From Fomes fomentarius (taxonomy: Eukaryota; Basidiomycota; Agaricomycetes; Polyporales; Polyporaceae): 64,000 nt of DNA. Shown here piece by piece: positions 11,119 through 24,400 of this stretch (position 1 is the stretch's first letter; every line of letters begins with the position of its first letter). The notes beneath the pieces are model-generated. The model made no database searches and was not told the DNA's origin. It saw only the letters and a program-made list of their open reading frames with translations. The stretch spans positions 2,666,001-2,730,000 of the forward strand of contig JABYQN010000003.1 of NCBI GenBank assembly GCA_022606135.1, in the 5' to 3' direction. The position numbers were made by a program, and so were the translations under genes.

Positions 11119-12820
11119 TTAGGCGTTCAAGTGCACGGGTACTGTATCGTCCGGAACGAGGGAGCTGAAGGTCGCCATCGCGTCCACGAAGCTGGGAGTT
11201 TCCATGCTATCAGAGTTAGCCACGAGATGCAGGGGGTGGTCCGAAGGAACCTTCAGCGTGCGCTGGTTAGCCTCCTGTAGGTCGATCATGAATCGTACGA
11301 CGAGTATGTTGGTGATGCTGAGCAGTCCAGATCAATTTCAAGCATAGTGCCAGTCTGGAGCCACAAGGCTACGTACGGTTCTGAGAAGAGTGTGACGCTT
11401 CCGTAGCCCTGTGAGACAGAAGGCTAGAGCGAGCGGCCTCAGCTGTTGCGAAGCGGTATGATGAAGTTCGGCAACGAGTACGCACAGGAAGCAAGAGAAA
11501 GGTGACATGGAGCACGTTGAGTAGCAGAAGGGCGCTACCTTGGCATCAGCTCGCGCCGGTCATGGAGAACACCATGGGGAAGCATACACGAAGTATACAG
11601 AGCCTAATCACGCAAAAGATCAGCTTGCGGCTGATCGTGCTAGACATCGATTCAACAAACCGTCACGTAATAGGACACCCGCGATGGACCAGTTCTTGGT
11701 CGCCAGACAGCCTTGTTGAAGGCGATATAACTTGTACCAAGTGACGAGGATGACGAGCATGTCGGATAGAGTCAGACACGTCCGAGAGATGACTGCTACT
11801 GCATGTTATCAAGCGGACCTCAGCATCTCCAGGATGTCCGTACATCGGAGGATGACGTACTTCTGCAATCATGTCGATAACTTGTCAGTATTCAATGCAT
11901 GCCGAGAGTCGCACAGAGTACAGACTTTGTCTCCAAGTCCGGACTCGCGTTCACTGTTTCGACACACCCGATGTTCGGCATGTAAGTACCTTGAAGATCG
12001 TATAAATACTGCATCTAAAGACACGATAGGTCAGCCGGAATCTCTTCAACATATAACATAGGATGGTCAACGTACATAGTTGATACCCAGCGGTGATACA
12101 GATAGCATAAAGACGAGCAGCGAGAACAGTCGGTGCCTGCTGAGCGCGAAGACGCGCATTCCCGAGAAGACTGGTGTTATCCTCGGTCAATCAAACATAC
12201 AAACTTATTAACCGGATATCCATCGAACGTACCAGCCCAGGGAAGATACAATAGAAAAATCATGGCCGGAATTGCTTTCATAAGCACATTGCAGCTAGAA
12301 GAGTCCACTGCCAGTCAGCTTGGAGCAGTGGAAGGGGCGTACAAACACACCTCTGCACGGGTTTGGTCAGCGTTTGCATCAAACTGAAGGAAGTAGCACA
12401 GCACAATACACCTACCGGACTGGATAGCGTCGCTGAATACGCGAGCATGCAGACCAGCAGGACGGCAAGAACCAGATACCGCAGCACAAGGAACAGAACG
12501 CAAACGCCGCTGAACCGCCTTGCCCAGAATAGCTCCACCTCCTTGCGGAACGTGATCGCATACTCGAAAAATAGGAGCGCTGACACGACAGTGCCGTGGA
12601 AGAGCCGATTTTAGTATCGACTTTTTATGACCTGATGCCCATTCTACCCACCGAGAATACTGCACGTGCAGTATTTGTTTAGGACTCTGTAAGGTTCAAA
12701 TGCCAGGGTCAGCGGTCATCCCGGGACCCGGCGGGTGAACTGGGAGTAAGGTATGCGAATTACGCACGCTGTTCTATCATAAGAGACCAGTGCCGCAACA
12801 TCGTCGACTTCAGGATGCAT
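11119..12820 (-). CDS. DUF6533 domain multipass membrane protein
   Basis: This is a multi-exon gene read on the minus strand. Exon 1 starts at ATG 12820-12818 (MHPEVDDVAALVSY) and splices to a short exon encoding VLNKYCTCSIL. The DUF6533 signature exon follows (about 12591-12400), with LLFFEYAITFRKEVELFW and a hydrophobic segment after it. Further exons encode CNVLMKAIPAMIFLLYLPWA and FSGMRVFALSRHRLFSLL, both predicted membrane segments. The last exon encodes ITNILVVRFMIDLQEANQR and ends at TAA (11119-11121). The order and splice phases match the other copies in this window, and the exons I traced are open. Expected topology is about seven transmembrane helices with a cytosolic tail. Function is not known for the family. 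Middle splice sites between 11330 and 11990 are approximate. Confidence 0.68.
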
Positions 12821-13694
12821 CTTTAGTAGCGTGGGTCTTGAAACCACACATACTCCTCGACCTTATGAGGGTGCTTGACGAAACCGGATTTTTTTACTGA
12901 ACTCTGCGGCTACAATGCGCACATCTCACGGTGTAACAACTGGGCCGCGTGTGGGCGAACTGAGGCAATGCGGAGGGAGAGTGATCATTAGAACATAGCC
13001 TTGGGATCCTAAGCTTTAAGTGACACTGCCGTAACACTCGCTTATCTTACCGCGTAGGCGGCGGCGACCCGCGGAGTGCTTGATAAAGAGTCAGACAAAA
13101 GGAGTCAAGAAAATACTGAGGCATGTGTTTTGCAGACGCAGCTCCATGAACAGGCTATGTAGTAGGCCCTTTTGGCAGACTCTGGGACAGTTGGGCCGCA
13201 CTGCGCATGCACAGGCTCCTGACAGGTCAACGACACTCTGGCTTCAAGCCTGCCCATTTGAAGCAAATGGATTCAGTGCATTATGTACCTCACAGCATGG
13301 GCTCGTTAACATCGGATCAACAGGAAAAGAGTTGTGTACGAACAAAGTCTTGAGTCAACTTCCTCCTTCTCCACTTGCTTTGATGTACGTGACGTTCAGG
13401 TGCATTGGATGCGGCCATACGGATGCGGGATACTGATTCAAAGGTCTAGTCTTCTTGTAAGCCTTCTGATGTACTGTACTGAATTACAGTAAACGAACCC
13501 AAGGTGGTCTTTGCGACCCGATGACTCTGCAAGAACTCACTAGTCAGTCATAGAGAAACATCACATCAAAACCAGAGATACAATCTTCCATGCATGCAAT
13601 TGTTTTTAGTGGCGTACTAGTGACATACAAACAGGCACATATGCATGCGTCGATAGGTGAGCGTAGACATAGTAGTGATACGATACAAACCCGT
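12821..13694. other. Intergenic, no recognisable gene
   Basis: Several open frames exist, the longest 118 codons at 13080-13436 on the plus strand, but none shows family motifs or plausible splice partners. The region contains the 5' flank of the DUF6533 gene and the 3' flank of the eS4 gene. Confidence 0.4.
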
Positions 13695-14867
13695 CTATTG
13701 CTCAGCAGCACGCTGTTTCCTCCTGACATCGCGCTCCTCGGCAATAGTGAGCTTGATACCCTTGCCCTTCGGCAGCGATACCCAAGACTTCGTGCCCTCC
13801 CCGATGACGAAGATGTTCGAAATCCTGTGAGCGATACAAAGTGTCAAAACGCGTCATCTTGACCGAAAACAGCACAGGAACGAACCGCGTGGCGAATGTC
13901 CGCTCAAGCGAGTCCTTCACGTGGACAATATCGAAGCCACCAACGTGCTTCTCGCGGTGAGTGATTACACCACAACGACCCCTGTTACGACCACCAGTAA
14001 TGAAGGCAAGGTTGCCGGTATCAAACTTGACAAAGTCATTGATCTTTCCCTGCTCGATGTCGAATCGAACGGTGTCGTTGACCTTGATATGAGGGTCGGG
14101 GTAACGGATGGTACGACCGTCGTGGGTGACAATGTGAGGAACGCCCTTGTTGCCGATAGCGACCTTGCGAACTTTGAGCAGCTTGTAGGTGGCCTCCTCA
14201 GGAGTGATACGGTGAATGGTGAAACGACCCTTGACGTCGTAAAGGAGACGGAAGTGTTCGCCAGACTTCTCGATCGAGATGACATCTGCATGTCCAAATA
14301 TGAGGAGAATCCGGACGAGATTCCAATTCGAGACATACCCATGAAGCCAGTGGGATAAGTGGGGTCAGTCCTGACCTTGCCGTCGACCTTGATCAAGCGC
14401 TGCATGACGATCGACGTGACCTCCTTGCCGGTCAAAGCATACTTGAGGCGGTTACGGAGAAAGATAGTGAGAGGGAGGGATTCGCGGAGCTTGTGGGGAC
14501 CCGGGGATGGGCGGGGTGCCTATGAGGATAGATAGACTGTTTCAGAACCGTGAATGCATAACGTCGGGGGGGTTGCGCACGTAGGTTCCGCTCAGCTTGT
14601 CCAGCATCCATGACGAAGGCGCGGCGAGACGCTTCAAGTGCTTTTTGGGTCCTCGGGCCTACAGGGAAGTACAGAGGATATTGTCAGTATGGATACAGAG
14701 GAAACGAGTCGCCAGAGCCGTCCGAGTGTGTTGGTTTGGTGCGTGAAGACACGAAGTCCATCCGGAGACTTGGAGCAGCATCCACCCCCTCCACGCTGCT
14801 AATGCAACCCATCCTCCGCAAGTTCTCCAAGAACAGTTCTAAAGATGTGCAACAGCATACTGACCAT
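13695..14867 (-). CDS. RPS4: 40S ribosomal protein eS4 (S4e)
   Basis: Five exons: 14867-14865 (the ATG alone), 14658-14581, 14519-14339, 14285-13886 and 13824-13695. They total 792 nt and encode 263 residues, the usual length for eukaryotic eS4. The protein begins [17 protein letters not shown] after the Met. It contains the RNA-binding S4 region ([20 protein letters not shown]), the central [15 protein letters not shown] strand region and the C-terminal KOW-like [11 protein letters not shown]. It is a structural protein of the small ribosomal subunit. Exon 1 carries only the initiation codon before a GTCAGT donor, a layout common in fungal ribosomal protein genes. The gene is divergent from the splicing-factor gene at 15096. 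Confidence 0.95.
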
Positions 14868-15095
14868 GTTGGATGTCTTGCGGTCTTGACGTTGGCGGCG
14901 GCGTCGGCCTCGGTTGCTGGTACAACGGTTCCAAAACTTCGATAGCGTTCAGCTCGACGGGGATTGCCGAGGCGCCATCAGTCGGAGATCGGATTACCGG
15001 CGCGTACTGAATGGGGCCGGCGTCTGCGTCCGACTGACGCCACTGACCTGGACCACGCTCGTCTTGCTTTACATACTTGTACTTCTAGCCTCGAT
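14868..15095. promoter_or_regulatory. Divergent promoter between RPS4 and the TFIP11/Spp382 gene
   Basis: Only 228 bp separate the two start codons, which face away from each other, so both 5' UTRs and core promoters must share this interval. I see no TATA box. The sequence is GC-rich around 14890-15040. Confidence 0.55.
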
Positions 15096-18000
15096 ATGGG
15101 TCGGAGGAAACGCCAGTTCCTCGAAGACGACGATTCTGACTCCTCTCCTGTCTCTGATGTTGACGAACCTAACTTTGATGAGAACGACCCTGATGCACGT
15201 GCTGAACGCGAACTCTTCGAAAATCCGTATAAGCGGAAACGGAGACGCAAGAATGCAAAGGAGGATGCAATATATGGCGTGTTTGGCAGCGAGGATGATG
15301 AAGAGGATGAGAAGGTACAGAGACGTAAGGCGAAGACTCGTGCCAAGGCTCCCGCATTCGTCTCGTCCGGCGCGAAGGCTACATTGGACGAAGATATCGA
15401 CATGCAAGATGACGCCGGCGCTGGCTCTAGCAAAGAACGGAGCAATGACGACGGTGGTGGTAGTGGAGAGGCAAGCGACGGAGAGTCGGACACCTCGGAT
15501 GACCAGCTTCCCAAGGCTCGCTCTCCACGGGTCCGTGAAGAAGAGGAAGAAGAGCCTGCCCGACCAAGTTTTGGAGGAATCGGGCTCGGTGCTGGAAAGG
15601 GAGGAATAGGCTCATCAAAGGCGGGGATTGGGAGCACCTCTGCAACGCCAACATTCTCCAAAGGCGGTATTGGGTCCTCCCGGCTTGTGGTTTCGGACCC
15701 TCCCAGTTCTGCACCTGTCTCAACTTCGCCGTCTCCGGCGCCCGACCTTCCAACTGCCTTTGGAGCCTCCCGCCCACAGCGCGCCTTCTTGCGCAAGGAG
15801 AGCAACACCAGCACTCGCTCCTCCACACCCCTTGCTCCTAATGAGGCGAGTCACTTCAGCAAGATATCCGGTACCTTCGGCGCACGCATGCTTTCGAAGA
15901 TGGGCTGGCATGCGGGCACAGGGTTGGGGACATCGGGCGAGGGCATCGTGGCGCCCGTAGAAAGCAAGTTGCGTCCTAAAGGTATGGGTCTCGCCTTTAA
16001 GGGCTTTAAAGAGAAGACCGAGCAGTCCAAGGCCGAGGCACGCCGCCGGGGCGAAATTGTCAGTGACGACGAGGAAACCTCCAAAGCGAGCGCACGCAAA
16101 GCTCGGAAGGCAGCGAAGGCACATGAAGAGCGCACGGAGGCTTGGAAGAGGCCCAAGAAGACGAAGACTCGCGTCGAACACAAGACGTACGAGGAGATTA
16201 TCGCGGAAGCCGGTCAGGACGCTCAACAAGCTGGCGTTGGGCCTATTATTGATGCTACTGGCGCGACTGTCAGTGTCTCGATGATTGCGCCTGCGATTCG
16301 ATACTTAAAAAGTCTATTCTATGCAGCTCAGGGAGGTCTCCTCGCTTGCCGATGTGTCGATAGCGTCTTGGACGCCTACAACAGATCCCATGCGTCTACC
16401 AGAAATCCGTCACAACCTTCGTTTGATCACGGAGTCTTGTCGCACCGACCTCGATGGGCTTGCACGTGAGGCACGGGCTCTCGAGGAGCGCAAGAAATGG
16501 ATTCATGCAGAGGACGCTCGACTACGTAAGCAAGTCGAAGAGGAAGCAGAACGTGAGCACATATGTGCATCAAACATCTTGATTCGTGCTAACGACAATG
16601 CAGTCATCGCACGCATGCAGCAGATGAACATTGTAGTCGGCGAGATCAATACGCAGTCTCGCGAAACTGCGTCCATGTACGAAGCGTCACTGGAGCCGTT
16701 CTCAACTGGCTTCGACAAACTGCTTGGACAATACGCAAAGGAATTCGACCGATACCGGTTGGACGAGGTCGTTGTAGCTGCCATCGCCCCCGTGGTACGT
16801 ATACTCGTAATGAATGACTAGGGCTGGTGCTGACTATGCACTAGTTACGGCGAATGCTCACTGAGTGGCAGCCTCTACAAGATCCTACGTCGTTTACCGC
16901 GAGTTTCCGAGCCTGGCGACGCGCGCTCAAGATGGCAGCTCCCGAGGAGAGACCGAAGAACCAAGTACAGGTCTACGGCAACAGTACTATTGTTACTGTG
17001 CCTACGATAGAGTACGTGTATACATCATTGTCAACATTGAACGAGACTCACAATGTCGCATAGGGAGAAGCCAATGACGCCATATGAGAGTCTGCTATGG
17101 AACACATGGCTACCGCGCGTGCGCTCCTCATTGAACAACGATTGGTTGGCAGAAGACCCTATGCCCGCTGTGCGCTTGTATGAGGCGTGGTCCCCTTTCC
17201 TGCCGCCATTCATCCGTGATAATTTCTTCGACCAGCTGGTACTGCCCAAGGTACACAAGGCGGTCAGTGATTGGAGTCTCCGGACGAGCAAGGTTGCGCT
17301 TCAGACGCTTGTGTTCCCCTGGCTACCTCATGTCGGTCTTCGCTTGGAGGATGTGCTGGGTGATGCGCGAAGGAAAGTCAAGAGCGTCCTTCGTGCTTGG
17401 ACCGCTGCGGACGGGATACCGCAAGACCTGGAGGTGTGGAAGGATGTGAGCATTCATTTACTTGAAAGACCCGTAGCTTTGTGCTCATGTGTCTCCAAGG
17501 TCTTTGACGTCGGTGACTGGGATACGATGATACTGAAGTACGTCGTGCCAAAGCTCGGATCACGACTACGGGACGACTTCCGGGTAAACCCAAGACAGCA
17601 AGACATGCAGCCTCTGGTCGACGTGATGTCCTGGGAGCAGCTGTTGCGGCCATCGATACTATCGCAGCTGCTCGAGAAGGAGTTCTTCCCGAAGTGGTTA
17701 GACGTGCTGCACGTTTGGCTGATACAGCCGAACGCAAGCTTCGAGGAGGTCTCGCGGTGGTACTCATTCTGGAAGGAAACTTTCTCGGAGAATATGCAGA
17801 ACATGGCTGGGGTCAAGCAGGGGTTCACGCGCGGTCTGCAGCTGATGAACAAGGCGCTGGAGCTTGGGCCGGATGCCCCAACGCAGCTGGCGCGGCCCGA
17901 TCACAGCGTGTCGCTCTCGACCGGGGCGGTGCCAGAGACGACTGCGAAGGTGAAGGTGCGTGCGGCGCGCACACAAGAGGTAACCTTCCGGTCGATTGTC

Positions 18001-18213
18001 GAGGAGTATGCGTCGTCCCACAACCTGCTGTTCATGCCAACGGGAAAGGCACACGAACGGTCTCGGATGCCTCTCTACCGCGTGTCGCCGAGCGCGGACG
18101 GGAAGGGTGGGGTGCTTGTGTACATTCTGGACGATGCTGTCTGGGCTGCCGACGGCGATGGGGAGTATCGAGCGATTACGTTGGAAGACATGGTTCTGAG
18201 AGGGACGAAGTAG
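15096..18213 (+). CDS. TFIP11/Spp382 (Ntr1)-like G-patch splicing factor
   Basis: Six exons: 15096-16268, 16327-16552, 16604-16794, 16845-17011, 17064-17445, 17500-18213. They total 2853 nt and 950 residues. The N-terminus is acidic with the TFIP N-terminal pattern (DVDEPNFDENDPDARAEREL). A G-patch follows at about 258-305 (GARMLSKMGWHAGTGLG). Next are a basic Lys/Arg region, a predicted coiled coil at about 420-470 and a long GCFC domain (LRRMLTEWQPL, then MTPYESLLWNTWLPRVRSSL). Family members activate the DEAH helicase Prp43 during spliceosome disassembly in the nucleus; that role is inferred from the family. The start is the first ATG of the conserved frame. The Gly-rich GGIGSS/GIGLG stretch around 160-210 is low-complexity. 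Confidence 0.92.
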
Positions 18214-18483
18214 GGACTTTGAGACAGGGTGCTTCTGTATACTCCTCGGTTGTAGTCAGTACGTTTACGTCCGACTTACTAACCTTAATGATCACGGTAA
18301 CGAGAGGTTGAGGCGGAGACTAATGCCGAAGTCAGCCGCTGAGTAATTGAAGCGGCGACGGGAAGGCGGTAAGGTGCGGAAAAGGTGGCGGGCGGCGTAA
18401 ACGACTCCTTGACACACCATTCTCGGACTTACTTGACTCGATAGCCTACACAACGGGGATCGATGGCTCGCTGCATACACTAA

Positions 18484-21400
18484 ATGGACTCTACCCAACC
18501 CCAAGCAGCGACTAGTAGCAGCAGTCCTCATTCCGCGCACACCGAAGAGCCATCTCAGCCAGGATCCTCCGAGCACAAGGTTCTGCGCACAAGCGCACGT
18601 GTAAAGGCCGCGAAACAGAAGGAGAAACAGAACCAACGCACTCAGCAAGACACAGCATCGTCCTCGACCAAGCGTTCTCGTGACAACAAGGGCAAGGGCA
18701 AGGAAGTCTCTGAAGAAGCCCGCACAACCAAACGGTGCGTAACGACGTTCACCGACATGACTTCGGAGCTCATGATTCGCTGCAGCACTCGTCGCACAAC
18801 CCTTCCTGCGACCTCCTCCCTCACTATCAACGAACCGATTAAGGACACCAAGGGCAAGAAACGCGCAGCGCCCGAAGATCACTCAGAGAACGACGACACT
18901 ACCGCGACATCCTCTGCACCGAAGAAGTTGCGCCGTGCAACCAGTGCATACTCTTTGAGACCAAGGGGAGAGCATCAGGTTACATCTGACATGAATAGGA
19001 AGATCCGGTGAGTGATCAGTGCATATAGCGTCACCTGCGCTTCACCCTAATTGCGCCACTTCTAGAGCAACATCAGGCAAGAGCAAGGTGACCGTGAAGA
19101 GCAAGGCAATGATGGCACACGCTAGCTCCTCTCGTGATGGTGACGAGGATGTGGATATGGTCGACGCCGAGTGCACTCGGGACGAGGGTGATCATGAGGA
19201 GAGACACAGTGATGATGATGACCACGACGAGGTCGGCGACGACGGTGGCGGTGGAGATGATGACGATGAAGATGAAGAGGAAGCAGAACGAGACCTCGCA
19301 AGCTCCCTTGGTCCTGCGATGAACGAACCATCCGCGATGTCCATTTTCGGCGACTATCGTCAACTAGGCTCCTATATGATGGGCATATCCGGGAGGCTCA
19401 AGACGATGCTCAACAACATCAAGCCTACAGCAGACCCTACGACACGGTTGTTGACCTTGCAAGAACTGAGTGAGTTGTTGAGTATCAGCACCGAGGACAC
19501 CCTCGCCGGTTCGTTCCAGGTTGAAGCCTTCATCCGCGAACTTGTGAGGATTTTGGGCGGTTCTGGGAACCACGAGGATGAGGGTGACGACGACGACGCA
19601 GCCGAGCAAGACGACGACGCCGCCCTTGCGGCCGCGCTAGCGCTGAGCGCGGGGGGCGGGGCATACCAAGGTGACGAAAACTTGGAGGCTCAGGTGCTTG
19701 CATGCAGGTGTCTTGCGAACTTGATGGAAGCCCTACCCGGGGTCGCGCACACCGTTGTCTACCACGGCGCGATTCCTGTCCTTTGCAGCAAACTGATCGA
19801 GATCTCATACATCGACTTGGCAGAACAGACCTTGAGTGTATGTTGTCTGTGTTTTCTTCGTTACCCACAGCCTATGCTCATATGTACCATAGACCCTAGA
19901 GAAGATCTCAGAAGAATTCCCTAGCTCAATCGTGCGAGAAGGTGGCCTGGCTGCATTGTTGAACTATCTCGACTTCTTCTCCATCGCCGTCCAGAGGACG
20001 GCCCTCCAGGCTGCCTCCAACTGCTGCCGCAATGTCTCCACCGAACATTTCCCCATGATTCGTGCTGTCTGGCCTATCATTCGCAATTGTCTCGGTTATT
20101 CTGATCAACGACTGGTCGAATACGCCTGCCTCTGCGTCATCCGAATCATCGATTCCTATTACCGTTCATCCCCCGAGAGTCTCGAGGCGCTGGTTGACGT
20201 CGACTTGATTCGCGCCGTCAACATGCTTCTTTCACCTGCTGGCGGTTCTCCTCTCATCGCTTCCAGCACATTCACCCTCCTCCTTCGCGCTCTGGCGACT
20301 TCTGCTCGTGTGAGTCCGAAGGTGACGCTTGTGCTGCTCGAGGCTGGCATCGTCGATACTCTGTACCAGATTTTGACAGGTGTCTTACCGCCTGCCTCCG
20401 ACGGCGGCAACGAGCAGGGTGACGCAGACGGTGGACAAGGTTTGGGTGGCGGTCTCGCTGACATGACTGTCATGGAGAACCTCGCGCACCGTCCGAAGGA
20501 CCAGGTTGAGGAAGCGCTGAGTCTGGTCTCGGAGTTGATGCCTCCTTTGCCCAAAGGTCAGTCACTTCGCACTGGTATTATGTTTGGACATTTCTGACAT
20601 TGCCTCAGACGGTGTATTCGATCACAAGGGCTACACGGAGAAAGCGCTCAACAAGATGATCAAGGCGAAGGCGAAAGCAGATCGTGCCGCCGCCCGTCAA
20701 GCTGCAGCGGCAGCTCAGGCAGCTTCTTCGAGTTCAGCAGCCCTCCCTAGCGGTCCTGACGCGCTGTCTGCTTCTCCCGACGAGAGCCAAACCACTGACG
20801 CGATGTCGGTTGATCCGCCGTCGATCCAGGATACCGACGAGGCTTTGCCGCAACTTCAGAAGGAGCCCGCGACAGATCGTACTGAACTTCTGCGCTCGAA
20901 GCCTGAGGTTGTGGGCAGATTCTTGCATCTTATGGTCCCCATCCTCGTCGATGTCTACGCAGCGAGTGTCATCACCCCTGTTCGCATCAAAACTCTCACT
21001 GGCTTGCTTAAGGCTGTCAGTTTCTTGGACGGAGAAGAGTTGAAGCAAGTCTTCACAGTACGTCACCTGCACTCGACGTTGCTCTCATACTGATGTATGC
21101 CAATAGTTCGTCCCGGTTGCGAGCTTTGCTTCGTCCATTCTCTCCTCGAAGGACCATCCTACGCTTGTAATTGGAGCTCTCCAGCTCGTTGAGCTGCTCC
21201 TTGCCAAGGTCCCCGCGGAGTATAAGCCTGTATTCCGCAGGGAAGGTGTCTTTCATGAAACTGAATCACTGGCAACACGTACCCTCGCTTCGTCGAAGTC
21301 GAAAGACAAAGACAGGGGCGCTGACAAGGATATTTCGGAGGCACCCTCCCCTGGCGACACTGGTATGCCTGCGTCAGTGGCAGTACCCATTTCTGTCATT

Positions 21401-24400
21401 GCCTCTATTCCTGGTTACAGGAAGATGTCCTCACTTTCCATCGAGCCTGACGATGCCATCACCCTACGGGCGCGCGTCATCAAGTTCAAGCACCTCGCCT
21501 CGGATGATGCTTCTGGAAATGATGACGTCTTCGCAATGCTCCGCCGACTGGTGGAACGCATCACGGATACCACCGCATCCGAAAAGGATCTCACTGCTGC
21601 TCTGGGGGAGCTTGCTACTCTCTTCGGCCATCAACACACGTCCGTGTCGAGTTTCGAACTCTTGCAGAGTGGGGTTATCGACGGCTTGTTACATCTCTTC
21701 GCTAACTCGGATTGGAGTGGTGAGTCTTTTCGCTTCTCGGTCATCATTCGCGTGCTCACTCCAGTGTAGTGTCTCTGGCTCGTCGTCAGGAGCTGTTCTT
21801 CAACGCGTTCACTGCGCGGAGGAGCAAGGGTTCTGGCGGCCAGACGCCATTCGCTGTGTTCGTGAAGAAGCTACAGGAGAGCCTGACTAGGATGGAATCC
21901 TTCGAGGTAATCAGCGTAGCGCAAAGCGCGGACGGTGGGCATTGTTTGAGCACCGGTATGTTCTCTGAGCTGATAAAGTCCCTCAGATTCCAAACGCAGT
22001 TCGCCATCGCTCCTCGCTCGGCAGTTGCGTCTTCGTCTCGTCGCAGCCGAAGAATCCGACATTCCTCGGAATCTCAGCAATATTGTCGTCTCCATTCATG
22101 CGATCGCAACATTCCAAGCCCTGCATGATTACCTCCGCCCTCGTGTTTCAGGGCTGTTGTCGAGCACTTCGCGTTTGTCTGGAATGCTTGCCGCGCTTGC
22201 AGCATCGGGGCTTGCTCCGCCTTCCTCCCGGTTTGCACTGCCTGAACTCTCGTCCAGGCCTAGTGCCGTCGAGGCTAGCGGCGCTGCATCGTCATCGGCA
22301 AGTGCCACTGTGAATAGACGACGTAGCTTGCGTCTCAGCGCCAAAAAGACCTCGACCTCGGCAAGCGACGCAACAGCCGAGCCACAGTCCGCGAGTACGG
22401 CGGGTGGAGCAGAGGGGTCTTCCGCGCCAACGGCATCCGATGTTGCTGAGAGTGAAGCCCCAGAGCCCGCCCCTAGCGAGACCGTTGTCAACGATGATGA
22501 GTTTGCTGCCGATTTCACCGATGACGAGGTTGATGTTGATGCTGAGGTAACATCACACCCTGAAGCCGGTGTGAACAACACTGAAACAATATTCGTAGGT
22601 CATCGAGGAGGACGATCCGGATAACTCCATGGCCGACAGGACCATCAATGTCTCTGTCGGTGAAGGTAAGAACTAACTCACGATCCTCGAACACGCTCTG
22701 ACTGCTGCCATAGACGGGTCCAAAGTCGAAGCGCAGACCCCAGACGGTACGCATGTGCCCACACCAGGGAGGGGCCCTTCAACATCCGCAACGCCTCGCA
22801 CGTCTACCCCGAAGACGTCTTACGCTGCTGCCCTCAAGGCTAAACCAAGCGATTGGCACCTGGAATTTTTCATGGATGACCATAAGCTACCTCTAGACCT
22901 CACCATCTATGGCGCAATTCACCAGCACGAGATGCGCAAACATCGGGCGTCTGGCTCCCCTTCGTTCCCAGCATGATCTGGCAAGGCGTTTACAGCATCA
23001 AGTTCAAGAAGATCCCCGGTCCTCTACCTTCTAGCGACAGTATGTCGACCCTTACCTCAGCTCTGTCTTGTTCTCACTATGTGCCTCGATTACTTAAAGC
23101 ACGTGGGGATGAGACTGGGTCAAGAAGCCGGTCACCCAGTCCTTCCTTGTCCTCTCTTCCTGAAGACGCCCCACACGCCAAGATATTGCGCGTTCTTCGG
23201 GTTCTACACAAACTCAATGCTCAGGAAAGTGAACGTGCGACGTCCGTAACAGCGAAGCGAATCCTTCCACCCTCTGCGTTCGTGAACAACAAGCTCACTG
23301 CAAAACTTACACGGCAACTAGAGGAGCCGATGATCGTTGCTAGGTATGACTCTGTCATCGCGTTTCCGTCCGTCACATTAAAGTTTGTTTCTGCTCCCAA
23401 GCTCTTGCCTGCCCGACTGGGCCCTAGACTTACCGCAGCACTTCCCCTTCCTTTTCCCATTTGCCACCCGTTACAACTTCCTGCAGTCGACGTCTTTCGG
23501 CTATGCTCGACTCATCCTTAAATGGCAGAGCCAGCAGCAAAATCGCGGACAGGACAATTCGCGTCGGGACGATGGTGTTGGTTTCCTTGGTCGCCTGCAG
23601 CGACAGAAGGTTCGGATCTCGCGGAAGCACATCCTAGAGTCCGCTGTCAAGGTGTTTGAGCTTTATGGCTCGTCGTCGTCCATCTTGGAGGTCGAGTACT
23701 TCGAGGAGGTTGGCACCGGTCTTGGACCGACGCTGGAGTTCTACTCTCTTGTTTCCAAGGAGTTTGCGCGGAAGGACCTCAAGATCTGGCGAGATGCGGA
23801 TCCGACAATTCCGAGTCCATACGTTCACCATCCACTCGGCCTATTCCCAGCTCCAATCAGTCCAGACGATATCGCCAAGGACGGCGTCCAGTAAGTCGAC
23901 GAGTTCTTGTGCCCAACTGACGAAGCTCACTCATGTCCACAGGAAACGTACACATATCATCAGGGTAATCGGGCAGTTCGTCGCGAAGGCAATGCTGGAT
24001 TCTCGCATCATCGACCTCTCCTGCAACAAGATCTTCCTGAAACTTGTACTCAACGAAGAGGTGCCGCTCACGATTGATACGCTCAGGGTGCGCTCTACTC
24101 GATCCCTTATTTATCGAGATTCATCATGATCATTGATGTTCACCTCAATTTACAGCGTGTCGATCCCGAGCTCGCGGACTCATTGGCTAAGATCCAGAGC
24201 CTTGCTGCTACGAAGAGTCAAAATGAGATGGTACAGTGACGTTATTTTACGCTTTCTTATTTGGCTAATCGCGTTGCTAGCTTCGTCGTAAACTCGGAGC
24301 ACTTGAAGAAGTCGAGGAGATCAACTTCGAAGATCTCGGCCTTGACTTCACCGTACCTGGATACGATATCGAGTTGAAGGTGATCATCTCCGTTCATGTT

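Noticed and set aside
19134..19363. Overlapping open frames on both strands in an acidic-repeat region
   Set aside because: They are shadows of the Asp/Glu-rich coding repeat in the HECT ligase exon.
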